Shown one piece after another: positions 24,361 to 32,401 of a stretch of 64,000 nt of DNA. The position numbers were made by a program, and so were the translations under genes. Below the pieces are notes generated by a model. It had not been told where the DNA came from. It saw nothing but the letters and a program-made list of their open reading frames with translations, and ran no database searches. Numbering within the stretch: the first letter of the stretch is position 1; each line of letters opens with the position of its first letter. Origin of the DNA: Lewinellaceae bacterium (GTDB lineage: Bacteria; Bacteroidota; Bacteroidia; Chitinophagales; Saprospiraceae); assembly GCA_020636435.1 (NCBI GenBank), contig JACJXX010000001.1:3427001-3491000 (forward strand). Direction: 5' to 3'.

Positions 24361-24632
24361 CTCTACATTTCAAATGTAAAAGTGGCTCTACTTAGTACTA
24401 CTTTGTTACTTTAAAAAATTAACCGCAGTGGACGCGGAGAGACGCAGGGGGCGGCACTTTCTCTGCGTATCCCAGCGCTCTCTGCGGTTCAAATTCGTGG
24501 ACGCAGAGAGGCTGCTCAACTGCTGGTCAGCAGTTGAGCAGCCTACAATCTGCGGTCTCAGTGTTAAAGTAACAAAGTAGAATTAGGCAGTCCTACAAGA
24601 GCCGCCCCAACCGAGCCTCCTTTTACATTTTG
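24361..24632. repeat. Large nested palindromic element
   Basis: CTACTTTGTTACTTTAA (24398-24414) and its exact complement (24564-24580) enclose a second level of arms (CGCAGTGGACGCGGAGAGA / TCTCTGCG) and a central 36-bp palindrome, AGGCTGCTCAACTGCTG and complement (24509-24544). Weaker outer matches (TTTACATTT, GGCTCT) extend to about 24361 and 24632. No ORF is present in 24231-24827; this element and the tandem beside it fill it. Confidence 0.65.
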
Positions 24633-24697
24633 AGTTCTGCGGTTTTGCGGTGTTTCGGTTTCGTGGTGTTTCGGTTCTGCGGTTCTGCGGTTCTGCG
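24632..24697. repeat. TTCTGCGG tandem with an inverted partner at 25766-25797
   Basis: GAGTTCTGCGGTTTTGCGG (24632-24650) leads into a run of TTTCGG/TTCTGCGG words up to 24697. An inverted copy, CCGCAAAACCGCAGAATTC (25779-25797), lies just after the next gene, so the dehydrogenase gene is bracketed by opposed copies. Whether this marks mobilisation of the gene or two independent repeats cannot be told. Confidence 0.6.
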
Positions 24698-24827
24698 GCC
24701 GAAATACCATAAAACCGAAATACCTTAACACCCGGAATAGAAAGTTGGGGGCTACATATCGAACTTGGGTTAAACCTGTATTGACTGCATGAGGAGTATT
24801 ATCTTATAAACAAAAAGCATTCCCACC

Positions 24828-25760
24828 ATGTCCATAGCCCTCCTCATCACCGACCGCGACGCACGCCCCCTCCGCCGCCACATTGAAGCCGAACTCCAGG
24901 GTGCCACCCCCGTCTGGATTTACCCCGACATCCCGAAACCCGAATGGGTGGAGATGGCCGTGCTATGGAAACATCCGCCCAAAGCACTACGAAATTTCCC
25001 CAATCTCAAACTGGTAAGCTCCCTGGGCGCCGGCGTGGAGCACATCCTCAACGACGCCACCCTGCCTCCCGGCCTGCGGATCACCCGCATCGTCGACGAG
25101 AGCCTGACTACCTCTATGCGCAACTACGTACTGATGGCCGTGCTGAATATCCACAAGCAATTGCGGTTCTACCAGCATAACCAGCAGGAAGCGCGATGGG
25201 AAAAACCGGCGCAGATCGAGATTCCCCTGCGGATCGGCATGCTGGGGCTGGGCGCGCTGGGTGGCAGCATCGCCGCATCGCTGGCGGGACTCGGATTTGA
25301 GGTGTTCGGCTACAGCCAAAACCCCAGAGCCATTCCCGGCGTCCGCTGCTGGCATGCAGGCGAAACTTCCTTAGCCGAGTTCGCCCGGCAGGCCAACCTG
25401 CTCATCTGCCTGCTGCCGAGGACTGCAAATACCGAGGGCATTCTCAACTTCGAACTTTTCCGCCACCTGCCGAAAGGCTCCTTCCTCATCAACGTAGCCC
25501 GCGGCTCCCACCTGGATGAAGACGGCCTGCTGCTGGCCCTGAAAGAGGGCTACATCCGCGAGGCCTGGCTCGATGTTTTCCAGGAAGAACCTCTGCCGGA
25601 GCCCCATCCCTTCTGGCGGCATCCGGGCATTGTAGTTACCCCCCACATCGCCAGCGTCACCAACCCGGAACATGCGGCGAAGATCATTGCTGACAATTAC
25701 CGGAGGTGGAAAGCGGGAGAGCAATTGCTCTTTGAAGTGGATGGGGGAAGAGGGTATTGA
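24828..25760 (+). CDS. ghrA: D-2-hydroxyacid dehydrogenase, glyoxylate/hydroxypyruvate reductase A-like
   Basis: 310 residues of the D-isomer-specific 2-hydroxyacid dehydrogenase family. The NAD(P)-binding motif GMLGLGALGGSIAASLAGLG is at residues ~138-157. Substrate/catalytic elements are LINVARGSHLDEDGLL (Arg), 'DVFQEEPLP' (Glu) and WRHPGIVVTPHIAS with the catalytic His. Length and 'LKLVSSLGAGVEHIL' resemble GhrA, which reduces glyoxylate and hydroxypyruvate; other 2-ketoacids are possible. It is transcribed alone after a repeat-filled 637-bp gap, with opposed repeats on each side. Confidence 0.8.
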   Translation: MSIALLITDRDARPLRRHIEAELQGATPVWIYPDIPKPEWVEMAVLWKHPPKALRNFPNLKLVSSLGAGVEHILNDATLPPGLRITRIVDESLTTSMRNYVLMAVLNIHKQLRFYQHNQQEARWEKPAQIEIPLRIGMLGLGALGGSIAASLAGLGFEVFGYSQNPRAIPGVRCWHAGETSLAEFARQANLLICLLPRTANTEGILNFELFRHLPKGSFLINVARGSHLDEDGLLLALKEGYIREAWLDVFQEEPLPEPHPFWRHPGIVVTPHIASVTNPEHAAKIIADNYRRWKAGEQLLFEVDGGRGY

Positions 25761-25848
25761 AGGCGCAAAACCGCAGAACCGCAAAACCGCAGAATTCGCA
25801 CGGCAGAACGGACGAGCCACAAAAAAAACCTAAATTCCCGTCAAAAAA

Positions 25849-26526
25849 ATGACTACACCTGTCGAATACCTCCAACACGTCAAATCCGTTTTCCAGGCGG
25901 CCGGCGACCCCGAACGGGCGCAGGGGCAGATGGCCTATATGCGCAACCAGTTTGAATACTACGGCCTGAGAGCGCCGGAGTGGGTGGCCCTTTCCAAACA
26001 GATTTTTGCCGATAAGGGCATCCCGGAAGGAGAGGATCTCCAAACCCTGGCCCGCCTGTGCATGGAAGATGAGTACCGGGAAATCAACTACTTCGCCCTG
26101 GAGATGGTACAGAAAGTGCAGAAAAAGCAGCCGGAAGCATTCATTGAGTTCTTCGAAGAACTCATCACCACCCGTTCCTGGTGGGATACGGTCGACTGGC
26201 TGTCCAAGCTGGTGGGCATTCACTTTCGGCGTTTTCCGCACCTCATCGCGCCGGTGACCGAACGCTGGATGGCCTCCGGCAATATGTGGCTGCAACGGGT
26301 GTGCCTCATCTTTCAACTGACGTACAAGGAAAAAACGGATACGGAACTAATGTTCCGCTTCATCCTGGAGCTGCAGGATTCCAAAGAATTTTTCATCCAG
26401 AAAGCGGCCGGCTGGGCGCTGCGGCAATATTCCAAAACCGATCCGGAAGCGGTAAAGGCCTTTATCGAAGCCCATCCGGGCCTGGCGCCGCTGACGAAAC
26501 GGGAGGGCCTGAAGCGGTTGAAGTAG
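25849..26526 (+). CDS. AlkD-like DNA alkylation repair protein
   Basis: 225 residues, all-helical HEAT-like repeats of the AlkD family of DNA glycosylases that remove bulky or positively charged N3/N7-alkylpurines without base flipping. The conserved block ITTRSWWDTVDWLSKLVGIH (Trp/Asp region contacting the lesion) and EFFIQKAAGWALRQYSKTDPEAV near the C-terminus are characteristic. With ogt at 14181 it makes a second alkylation-repair gene in the window, but they are not linked. ATG 25849 follows a short A-rich leader. Confidence 0.85.
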   Translation: MTTPVEYLQHVKSVFQAAGDPERAQGQMAYMRNQFEYYGLRAPEWVALSKQIFADKGIPEGEDLQTLARLCMEDEYREINYFALEMVQKVQKKQPEAFIEFFEELITTRSWWDTVDWLSKLVGIHFRRFPHLIAPVTERWMASGNMWLQRVCLIFQLTYKEKTDTELMFRFILELQDSKEFFIQKAAGWALRQYSKTDPEAVKAFIEAHPGLAPLTKREGLKRLK

Positions 26527-26594
26527 AGGAATAGCTTTTAGCAATAATTTGTTTGGATGGATATACCTGAATTCCTTACCTTCATTTCTTTATC

Positions 26595-26646
26595 AGGGCT
26601 TTATCCCTACCCGTTTGCTCCGGCGGGCAGGTAGGGATAAAACCCT
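26595..26646. repeat. 17-bp inverted repeat upstream of the propeller gene
   Basis: AGGGCTTTATCCCTACC (26595-26611) pairs with GGTAGGGATAAAACCCT (26630-26646) with one mismatch around a GC-rich loop. It ends 23 bp before the next start codon, so it is in the leader of the sortilin-like gene or terminates the AlkD-like gene. Confidence 0.6.
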
Positions 26647-26669
26647 AAAAAATTCTAAACGATAAAACC

Positions 26670-29600
26670 ATGATCCGGAAGATTACCCCCTTTATTCTAC
26701 TTTTCTTTTTCAGCCAGATCGGCCTCTCCCAGGAAAAGGCCGCCTCCCCATGGGCAGACACTACCTTCAGCGGGCTGGAATTCCGAAGCATAGGCCCGGC
26801 ATTTATGGCGGGCCGCATTGCCGACATCGCCATCCACCCGGAGGATGACAACCTTTGGTATGTGGCCGTCGGCTCCGGCGGCGTTTGGAAAACCACCAAT
26901 GCCGGCATTACCTGGAAGCCCATCTTCGACGATCAAAGCTGCTATTCTATTGGCTGCGTCACCATTGATCCCAACAACCCGCACACCATCTGGGTGGGCA
27001 CCGGGGAGAATGTGGGCGGCCGCCACGTCGGCTACGGCGATGGCGTTTACCGAAGCACGGACGGCGGCCAAAGCTGGAAAAATATGGGGCTTAAAGCCTC
27101 CGAGCACATCTCCAAAATAGTGGTGCATCCGGAAAACTCCGACATCATCTGGGCCGCCGCCCAGGGGCCGCTGTGGGCCGAAGGCGGCGAGCGCGGCCTG
27201 TACAAATCTACCGACGGCGGCCAGAACTGGAAAAAGGTGCTGGGCGACAGCGAATGGGTGGGCGTTACCGACCTGGCGCTCGACCCCCGCGACCCCAACC
27301 GGATGTACGCCGCTACCTGGCAACGCCATCGCAACGTGGCAGCTTATATGGGCGGCGGCCCGGGCACTGCCATCTACCGCAGCGCCGACGGCGGGGAGAA
27401 CTGGGAAAAGCTGTCTAAAGGCCTGCCCCAATCCAACATGGGCAAGATCGGCCTGGCCGTCTCGCCCCAGGAGCCGGATGTGGTCTATGCTGCCATCGAG
27501 CTGGACCGCCGCGCCGGCGGCGTCTATCGTTCCACCGACCGCGGATCGAGCTGGGAAAAGCAGTCGGAAACGGTATCCGGAGCCACCGGCCCGCATTACT
27601 ACCAGGAGCTTTACGCCTCCCCGCATCAGGCCGGCCGCCTGTACCTTATGGATGTGCGCATTCAGGTGTCGGACGACGGCGGGAAGACCTTTCGCCGGCT
27701 GAAAGAAGAACACAAACACTCTGACAACCACGCCATTGCCTTCCGGACGGACGACCCCGATTACCTCCTGGTGGGAACCGACGGCGGCTTGTACGAAAGT
27801 TTCGACCTGGCCGAAAACTGGCGCTTTATCGACAATATGCCCATCACGCAATACTACAAAGTGGCGTTGGATGATGCCGAGCCCTTCTACAACATCTACG
27901 GGGGCACTCAGGACAACAGCACCCACGGCGGCCCTTCCCGCACGGACAACGTCCATGGCATCCGCAACGCCGACTGGTTCATTACCGTCTTCGCCGATGG
28001 CCACCAGCCGGCCACCGAGCCTGGCAACCCCGATATCGTCTACTCCGAATGGCAGCAGGGCAACCTCGTGCGGACCGACCGCACCACCGGCGAAGTCGTC
28101 TACATCCAACCCCAGCCTGAGGCCGGGGAAGGGCCCGAGCGCTTCAACTGGGATTCGCCCATTTTGGTAAGCCCCCACTCGCCTACCCGCCTCTATTTCG
28201 CTTCCCAGCGGGTATGGCGCTCCGACAACCGGGGCGATAGTTGGCAAGCCATATCTGCCGACCTCACCCGAAACCAGGAACGGATCGAACTGCCCATCAT
28301 GGGCAAAACCTGGGGCTGGGATGCGCCCTGGGACATTTTCGCCATGTCTACTTACAACACCATCACCTCCCTGGCCGAATCCCCGGTGCAGGAAGGCCTG
28401 ATCTACGCCGGCACCGACGACGGGCTCATTCAGGTGACGGAAGACGGCGGCGCCAACTGGCGGCGGATCGAAGCCGGAAGCTTGCCGGGCGTGCCCAAAA
28501 CTGCTTTCGTCAACGACATCAAAGCAGACTTGTTTGATGCCAATACCGTCTATATCGCTCTGGACAACCACAAGTACGGAGATTTAAAGCCCTACCTTCT
28601 AAAAAGCACAGATCGCGGCAAGAGCTGGGCTTCCATAGCCGGCAACATCCCGGACAGGACGCTGGTGTGGCGGGTTGTACAAGACCATGTCAAACCGGAA
28701 CTGCTCTTTGCCGCCACCGAATTTGGCATTTATTTTACCCCTAATGGCGGGAAGCGCTGGGTCAAGCTCACCGGCGGCGTTCCCACCATCTCCTTCCGGG
28801 ACCTGGCCATCCAGCGCCGGGAAAACGACCTGGTGGGCGCCTCCTTCGGCCGCAGCTTCTACGTGCTGGATGATTACAGCGTGCTGCGGGAAGTAACCGC
28901 CGAGCAGTTGCAGCAGGAAGCCGCCCTGTTCTCCACCCGCCGGGCCTGGTGGTACATTCCCCGGGCGGTATTGTCCTTCGACGGAGGCAAAGGCAGCCAG
29001 GGAGCAGGCTATTATGTTGCGCCCAATCCGCCTTTCGGCGCTGTCTTTACCTATTACCTCAAAGAAGGGCTCAAAACAAAGGAGGAAATCCGCAAAGAAA
29101 AAGAAAAAGCCCTGAGCGGCGATGTGCCGTTCCCCGGATGGGATGCCGTTGAGGAAGAGCGCCGCCAGGAAGAGCCAAAGATTTGGCTCACTGTCGCCGA
29201 TGGCGAAGGCAATGCCGTCCGCCGCCTGGAAGGCCCCGTCAAAAAAGGTTTCCACCGGTTGGCCTGGGACCTGCGCTACCCGGCGCCTCAGGCCGTCACC
29301 CTAAATCAGGCAGCCCCCTCCGATGAGGACGGCGGCGAGCCGGCCGGCTTCATGGCGCCTCCGGGCACCTACAGCGTCACCCTTTCCAAGCAGGAAGGCG
29401 GAGCAATCACTGTCCTTGCCGGCCCACTGGATTTTGAAGTAGAACGCCTGCGCGAGGGCGCTTTGCCCGCAGCTTCTCCCAAAGATGTAGCCGCTTTCTG
29501 GAGGGATTTGGAAGAGGTACAGGGAGAGGCATCCGCTACTTCGGCAGCCCTGCGCAGCAGCCTCGATAGAGTGAAAGCCATGCAAGTGGCCATCTCCCGG

Positions 29601-29942
29601 ACGCCCAACGCCCCGGGCGCGCTGGATGAGCAACTGCACAAACTTCGGCAAAACCTGCTGGATCTCGACGAAGCCCTGAACGGCAACCGGTCAAAGCAGG
29701 AGATTGGCGAGAAGGATTCGCCTACGGTCCAAAACCGCCTCAGCACGGCTGTTGCCGGCACCCGCTTGTCTACCTACGGCCCCTCCCCCATGCACCGTCG
29801 AAGCCTGGAGATCGCCAAAACTGAGCTCGGTGCGATTAAGGCGCAATTGAGCCAGGCCAGGGACCAGCAGATTCCTGAGATGGAAAAAGCAATGGCGGAG
29901 GCCGGCGCACCCTGGATCGAGGGGCAGCCGCTGCCCCGGTGA
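26670..29942 (+). CDS. Secreted sortilin/VPS10-like Asp-box beta-propeller protein
   Basis: 1,090 residues. A signal peptide (MIRKITPFILLFFFSQIGLS) is followed by repeated 'S.DGG.SW' and 'T.NGG.RW' Asp-box blades over residues ~25-760 (STDGGQSWKNM, STDGGQNWKKV, SADGGENWEKL, TEDGGANWRRI). This matches VPS10/sortilin-like 'glycosyl hydrolase BNR' proteins common in Bacteroidota. The C-terminal third has a beta-sandwich (GFHRLAWDLRYPAP, PPGTYSVTLSKQ) and a coiled-coil tail. Catalytic residues are not evident; a binding or peptidase-associated role in the envelope is more likely than glycosidase activity. No T9SS domain is visible. Confidence 0.8.
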   Translation: MIRKITPFILLFFFSQIGLSQEKAASPWADTTFSGLEFRSIGPAFMAGRIADIAIHPEDDNLWYVAVGSGGVWKTTNAGITWKPIFDDQSCYSIGCVTIDPNNPHTIWVGTGENVGGRHVGYGDGVYRSTDGGQSWKNMGLKASEHISKIVVHPENSDIIWAAAQGPLWAEGGERGLYKSTDGGQNWKKVLGDSEWVGVTDLALDPRDPNRMYAATWQRHRNVAAYMGGGPGTAIYRSADGGENWEKLSKGLPQSNMGKIGLAVSPQEPDVVYAAIELDRRAGGVYRSTDRGSSWEKQSETVSGATGPHYYQELYASPHQAGRLYLMDVRIQVSDDGGKTFRRLKEEHKHSDNHAIAFRTDDPDYLLVGTDGGLYESFDLAENWRFIDNMPITQYYKVALDDAEPFYNIYGGTQDNSTHGGPSRTDNVHGIRNADWFITVFADGHQPATEPGNPDIVYSEWQQGNLVRTDRTTGEVVYIQPQPEAGEGPERFNWDSPILVSPHSPTRLYFASQRVWRSDNRGDSWQAISADLTRNQERIELPIMGKTWGWDAPWDIFAMSTYNTITSLAESPVQEGLIYAGTDDGLIQVTEDGGANWRRIEAGSLPGVPKTAFVNDIKADLFDANTVYIALDNHKYGDLKPYLLKSTDRGKSWASIAGNIPDRTLVWRVVQDHVKPELLFAATEFGIYFTPNGGKRWVKLTGGVPTISFRDLAIQRRENDLVGASFGRSFYVLDDYSVLREVTAEQLQQEAALFSTRRAWWYIPRAVLSFDGGKGSQGAGYYVAPNPPFGAVFTYYLKEGLKTKEEIRKEKEKALSGDVPFPGWDAVEEERRQEEPKIWLTVADGEGNAVRRLEGPVKKGFHRLAWDLRYPAPQAVTLNQAAPSDEDGGEPAGFMAPPGTYSVTLSKQEGGAITVLAGPLDFEVERLREGALPAASPKDVAAFWRDLEEVQGEASATSAALRSSLDRVKAMQVAISRTPNAPGALDEQLHKLRQNLLDLDEALNGNRSKQEIGEKDSPTVQNRLSTAVAGTRLSTYGPSPMHRRSLEIAKTELGAIKAQLSQARDQQIPEMEKAMAEAGAPWIEGQPLPR

Positions 29943-30333
29943 GAAAAAAATAAACACTGTATTCAATTTTTGAATGACAAGCCAATTTTTGAAAGAAACG
30001 GCATCCATCCTGCCATTCAAAACCACCAGGAGGCTGTCGGAGAAGTGTTGGCGAGGCGAGAACGGGCAAGTATTGTTCTGAACAAGGCACCGAGGAGAGG
30101 GACCATAGTGGAGCATGATGCTCCGATTTTCTGAACATACTACTGTACCACCATGTACAGTAGCATGGTTTTTGAAAGCCAAATTGCAAAAAAGCAAATA
30201 CCCAACATATTGTAAATTAATCTTATACGCATTTTGTCGGCTGCCGAATGGCAATTATCAGAAAACAGCTTGTTAACTTGCATTACTCCATCCGGCTGGT
30301 TTATATTTGTTGAGGCGACAAAAAAAGAGCGTT
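29943..30333. other. Gene-free stretch with several palindromes
   Basis: It holds GGAGCATGATGCTCC (30110-30124), a perfect 15-bp palindrome, and CTACTGTAC/GTACAGTAG (30140-30148 and 30155-30163) extended by CAT/ATG. The segment 'GAGGAGAGGGACCATAGTGG' faintly recalls the core of the 160-bp palindromic elements but lacks its hairpin. No convincing ORF; the 3' part should contain the promoter of the TPR gene. Confidence 0.5.
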
Positions 30334-31182
30334 ATGCAAGAACCGTCCCAAGAGCTGAGAGTGCTGTACGAGGAGGCCCTGCAATACGAGGCAGCCCGGG
30401 ACCATTACAATGCCGTGAAGTTGTACAAACGCATTGTAAAGGAGGCCCGCCATTGGGCGGCCCCTCTGACCCGGTTAGGAGAGATTTACAAATACCGCCA
30501 GGAGTGGAAGCCGGCGCTGTATTACAATAAGAAAGCGGCCTCCCTGGATGCCGGCAACCAGTCCGTTTGGTGGAACGTGGGCATTGCCGCTACGGCATTG
30601 AAAAAAGGCCGCCTGGCCCGCAATGTATGGTCAAAATTCGGCCTGTCCACCGATGAGCCTTCCCTCGGGCCGGTATCGGTCCGCCTTTTCAACCAGGGGC
30701 AATTCGAAATCCTGTGGGCCAGCCGCCTGGGCCCCGCACGAGGCCTTATCCGAAATGTCCCCCATCCCAGCTCCGGCCGCCGGTACGGCGATATTGTCCT
30801 TTTCGACCACGTTGTGCAGGGGCACCACACTTCCAACAGTTACCGATTGCCGGTCCATGAAGAATTAGGGCTCCTCAAACGCTCTCATTATCAGACCTTT
30901 TCCTGCGTGCTGCAATCGCCGGACAACAGGGATGTTAAAACCCTTCAGCAGCTGTGCCGTACCGAAAATCTGGGCTTCGAGGTTTGGTCCAACGCTTCCC
31001 GTGTTTTCACATCTCAGTATTTTGGCGATACTCCGGAATATTATTTTTATAAATTTGAGGCGCAATCAGAGTTATTGGTGGCCTTGGCCGCTCCCCGCCA
31101 GGAAACTGCAATTGATGTGCTGGATGCCTGGAAGGTGATTAGCCTGAAAACGTATACTGATTTTATGGCACATCGGGTGTGA
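30334..31182 (+). CDS. Tetratricopeptide-repeat protein of unknown function
   Basis: 282 residues from ATG 30334. Residues ~5-110 form about three TPR helical hairpins (LYEEALQYEAARDHYNAVKLYKR; LTRLGEIYKYRQEWKPALYYN; VWWNVGIAATALKKGRLARNV). The remainder is a conserved-looking domain with GDIVLFDHVVQGHH and two-fold similar halves (LGLLKRSHYQTFSCVLQ). I do not recognise the second domain; an immunity-like or regulatory scaffold role cannot be excluded. No signal peptide, so cytoplasmic. It is a single gene, 100 bp before a lipoprotein gene. Confidence 0.65.
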   Translation: MQEPSQELRVLYEEALQYEAARDHYNAVKLYKRIVKEARHWAAPLTRLGEIYKYRQEWKPALYYNKKAASLDAGNQSVWWNVGIAATALKKGRLARNVWSKFGLSTDEPSLGPVSVRLFNQGQFEILWASRLGPARGLIRNVPHPSSGRRYGDIVLFDHVVQGHHTSNSYRLPVHEELGLLKRSHYQTFSCVLQSPDNRDVKTLQQLCRTENLGFEVWSNASRVFTSQYFGDTPEYYFYKFEAQSELLVALAAPRQETAIDVLDAWKVISLKTYTDFMAHRV

Positions 31183-31282
31183 CAGATGGCAGGTGGCTAA
31201 ATTGTTTGATGGTTGAATTGTTGCGCTGAGCCCGACCCGTAGATCACCTGCAAACGTACGCTCAATACCGAAGGGACAAATT

Positions 31283-31954
31283 ATGAGAAAATCTGCTCTA
31301 ACCCAATGCCTGCTAATGGCAGCCGTGGCTTTAGCTGCCGGTGCCTGTAATTCAAATAATCCAAGATCAGGTGGTGAAGCAACTGCCATCACCGAGGAAG
31401 CTCCCTCCCACTCTTCGCCGGAAACAGATTTCACTATCGTGCCCGGCCAACGGGTGGGAAGCATCACCGCCACCTCAACCGAAGCCGATATCAAGGCGCT
31501 TTACGGCGAAGAACAAGTAGAGTATCGGTCTGTTTACATCGGCGAAGGCGAATCCCAACCCGGTATTGCCGTTTTCCCCGGCACGCCCAACGAACTGGAG
31601 ATCGTCTGGGACATCGCCGCCGCCACCGGCAATCCCGAATTTATCCGAATCAGCAAAGAAAACACCGATTGGCGCACCGTCCAGGGCGTCACAGTAGGAA
31701 CTTCCCTGGAAGAACTGGAAAGAATCAACGGCCGGCCCTTCAGCCTCTACGGCTTTGGCTGGGACTACAGCGGCCTGGCCAACGACTGGAAGGGCGGCCA
31801 ACTGAACAGCTACCTCATCATCGCCCTGGAGCCGGCAGACTGGGAGAAGGCAGGGCCGGAAGTTTCGGGAGACCGCACCTTTTCCTCGGATGACCCGAAG
31901 GTGCGGGCACTGGGGGCAAAGGTGGCCTCGATGGTGGTGACGTTTCGGAAATAA
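31283..31954 (+). CDS. Hypothetical lipoprotein
   Basis: 223 residues with lipobox ALAAGAC (Cys22) after a clear signal peptide and a Ser/Thr/Glu-rich linker. The body contains 'VPGQRVGSITATSTEADIKALYGEEQV' and 'GVTVGTSLEELERINGRPF', two copies of a small motif (G..VG.I/T...L..L) resembling the two halves of DUF/BLIP-like fold domains. The reaction is unknown; it is probably anchored in the outer membrane facing the periplasm. It is a monocistronic gene followed by repeats. Confidence 0.65.
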   Translation: MRKSALTQCLLMAAVALAAGACNSNNPRSGGEATAITEEAPSHSSPETDFTIVPGQRVGSITATSTEADIKALYGEEQVEYRSVYIGEGESQPGIAVFPGTPNELEIVWDIAAATGNPEFIRISKENTDWRTVQGVTVGTSLEELERINGRPFSLYGFGWDYSGLANDWKGGQLNSYLIIALEPADWEKAGPEVSGDRTFSSDDPKVRALGAKVASMVVTFRK

Positions 31955-31975
31955 GTAGTTGGACAGGCTACTGGC

Positions 31976-32072
31976 CTAAGGCTGGACAAGTTCGGCGTTC
32001 GGTCGTTCGGCGTTCGAGGCCTGTCGATCCTTGAACTTCGAACAATTGACCTTCGAACTTGTCCGGCCTTAG
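31976..32072. repeat. 19-bp inverted repeat after the lipoprotein gene
   Basis: CTAAGGCTGGACAAGTTCG (31976-31994) pairs with CGAACTTGTCCGGCCTTAG (32054-32072), one mismatch. Between them GTTCGGCGTTCGGTCGTTCG is a short-word tandem and CTTGAACTTCGAACAATTGA a second small inverted repeat. The GACAAGTT core also occurs in the palindrome at 8711. It starts 21 bp after the stop codon. Confidence 0.6.
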
Positions 32073-32091
32073 ACGGGACGCCCTGACCCCG

Positions 32092-32163
32092 ATAGGACAC
32101 GAGCGTAGCGACTGATGCCTGCCCGCGAGGCGGTCGAGCAGGGAATAAATCGGAGCCCGACAA
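32092..32163. repeat. GGACACGAGCG(A/T)AGCGACTGA repeat
   Basis: GGACACGAGCGTAGCGACTG at 32095 followed after an inserted CCTGCCCGCG...GAGCAGG hairpin by GGAATAAATCGG matches the two copies inside the element at 14957 (GGACACGAGCGAAGCGACTG then GGAGTAAATCGG). So this word occurs three times in the window. The rest of 32163-32401 has no gene and should include the promoter for the next one. Confidence 0.6.
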
Positions 32164-32401
32164 CATGTCTCGGGCGCCAATTTCCCATTGGCGTCAGAGT
32201 TGTTTTGCGTTTTGCCCGCGAGCCCGTACCGGCAATGCGGCATAATTTTCCAGTCTCCGGGCTGGCGCAAATCAGCCTATTTAATAGGCCACCGGGTTAT
32301 CCGGTTGAAGCATATCTTTTCAGCCTCTTGCCCGACAATGCTCTTTTCTTAATCCCCCATTTCCAATAAAATGCTCTACTTTCCCAATAAAAATACAAAG
32401 T

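Noticed and set aside
24421..24560. A possible tRNA suggested by GGTTCAAATTC near 24487.
   Set aside because: No acceptor stem, anticodon arm or CCA end fits; the region folds instead as a nested palindrome.
26697..28571. A 624-codon minus-strand frame opposite the sortilin-like gene.
   Set aside because: The plus strand has a signal peptide and regular Asp-box repeats; the antisense frame has no recognisable features.
30020..30170. A sixth or seventh full copy of the core-and-arms element.
   Set aside because: A GAGGAGAGGGACCATAG segment is loosely similar, but the TAGC/GCTA hairpin, GAGCAACG end and paired arms are missing.
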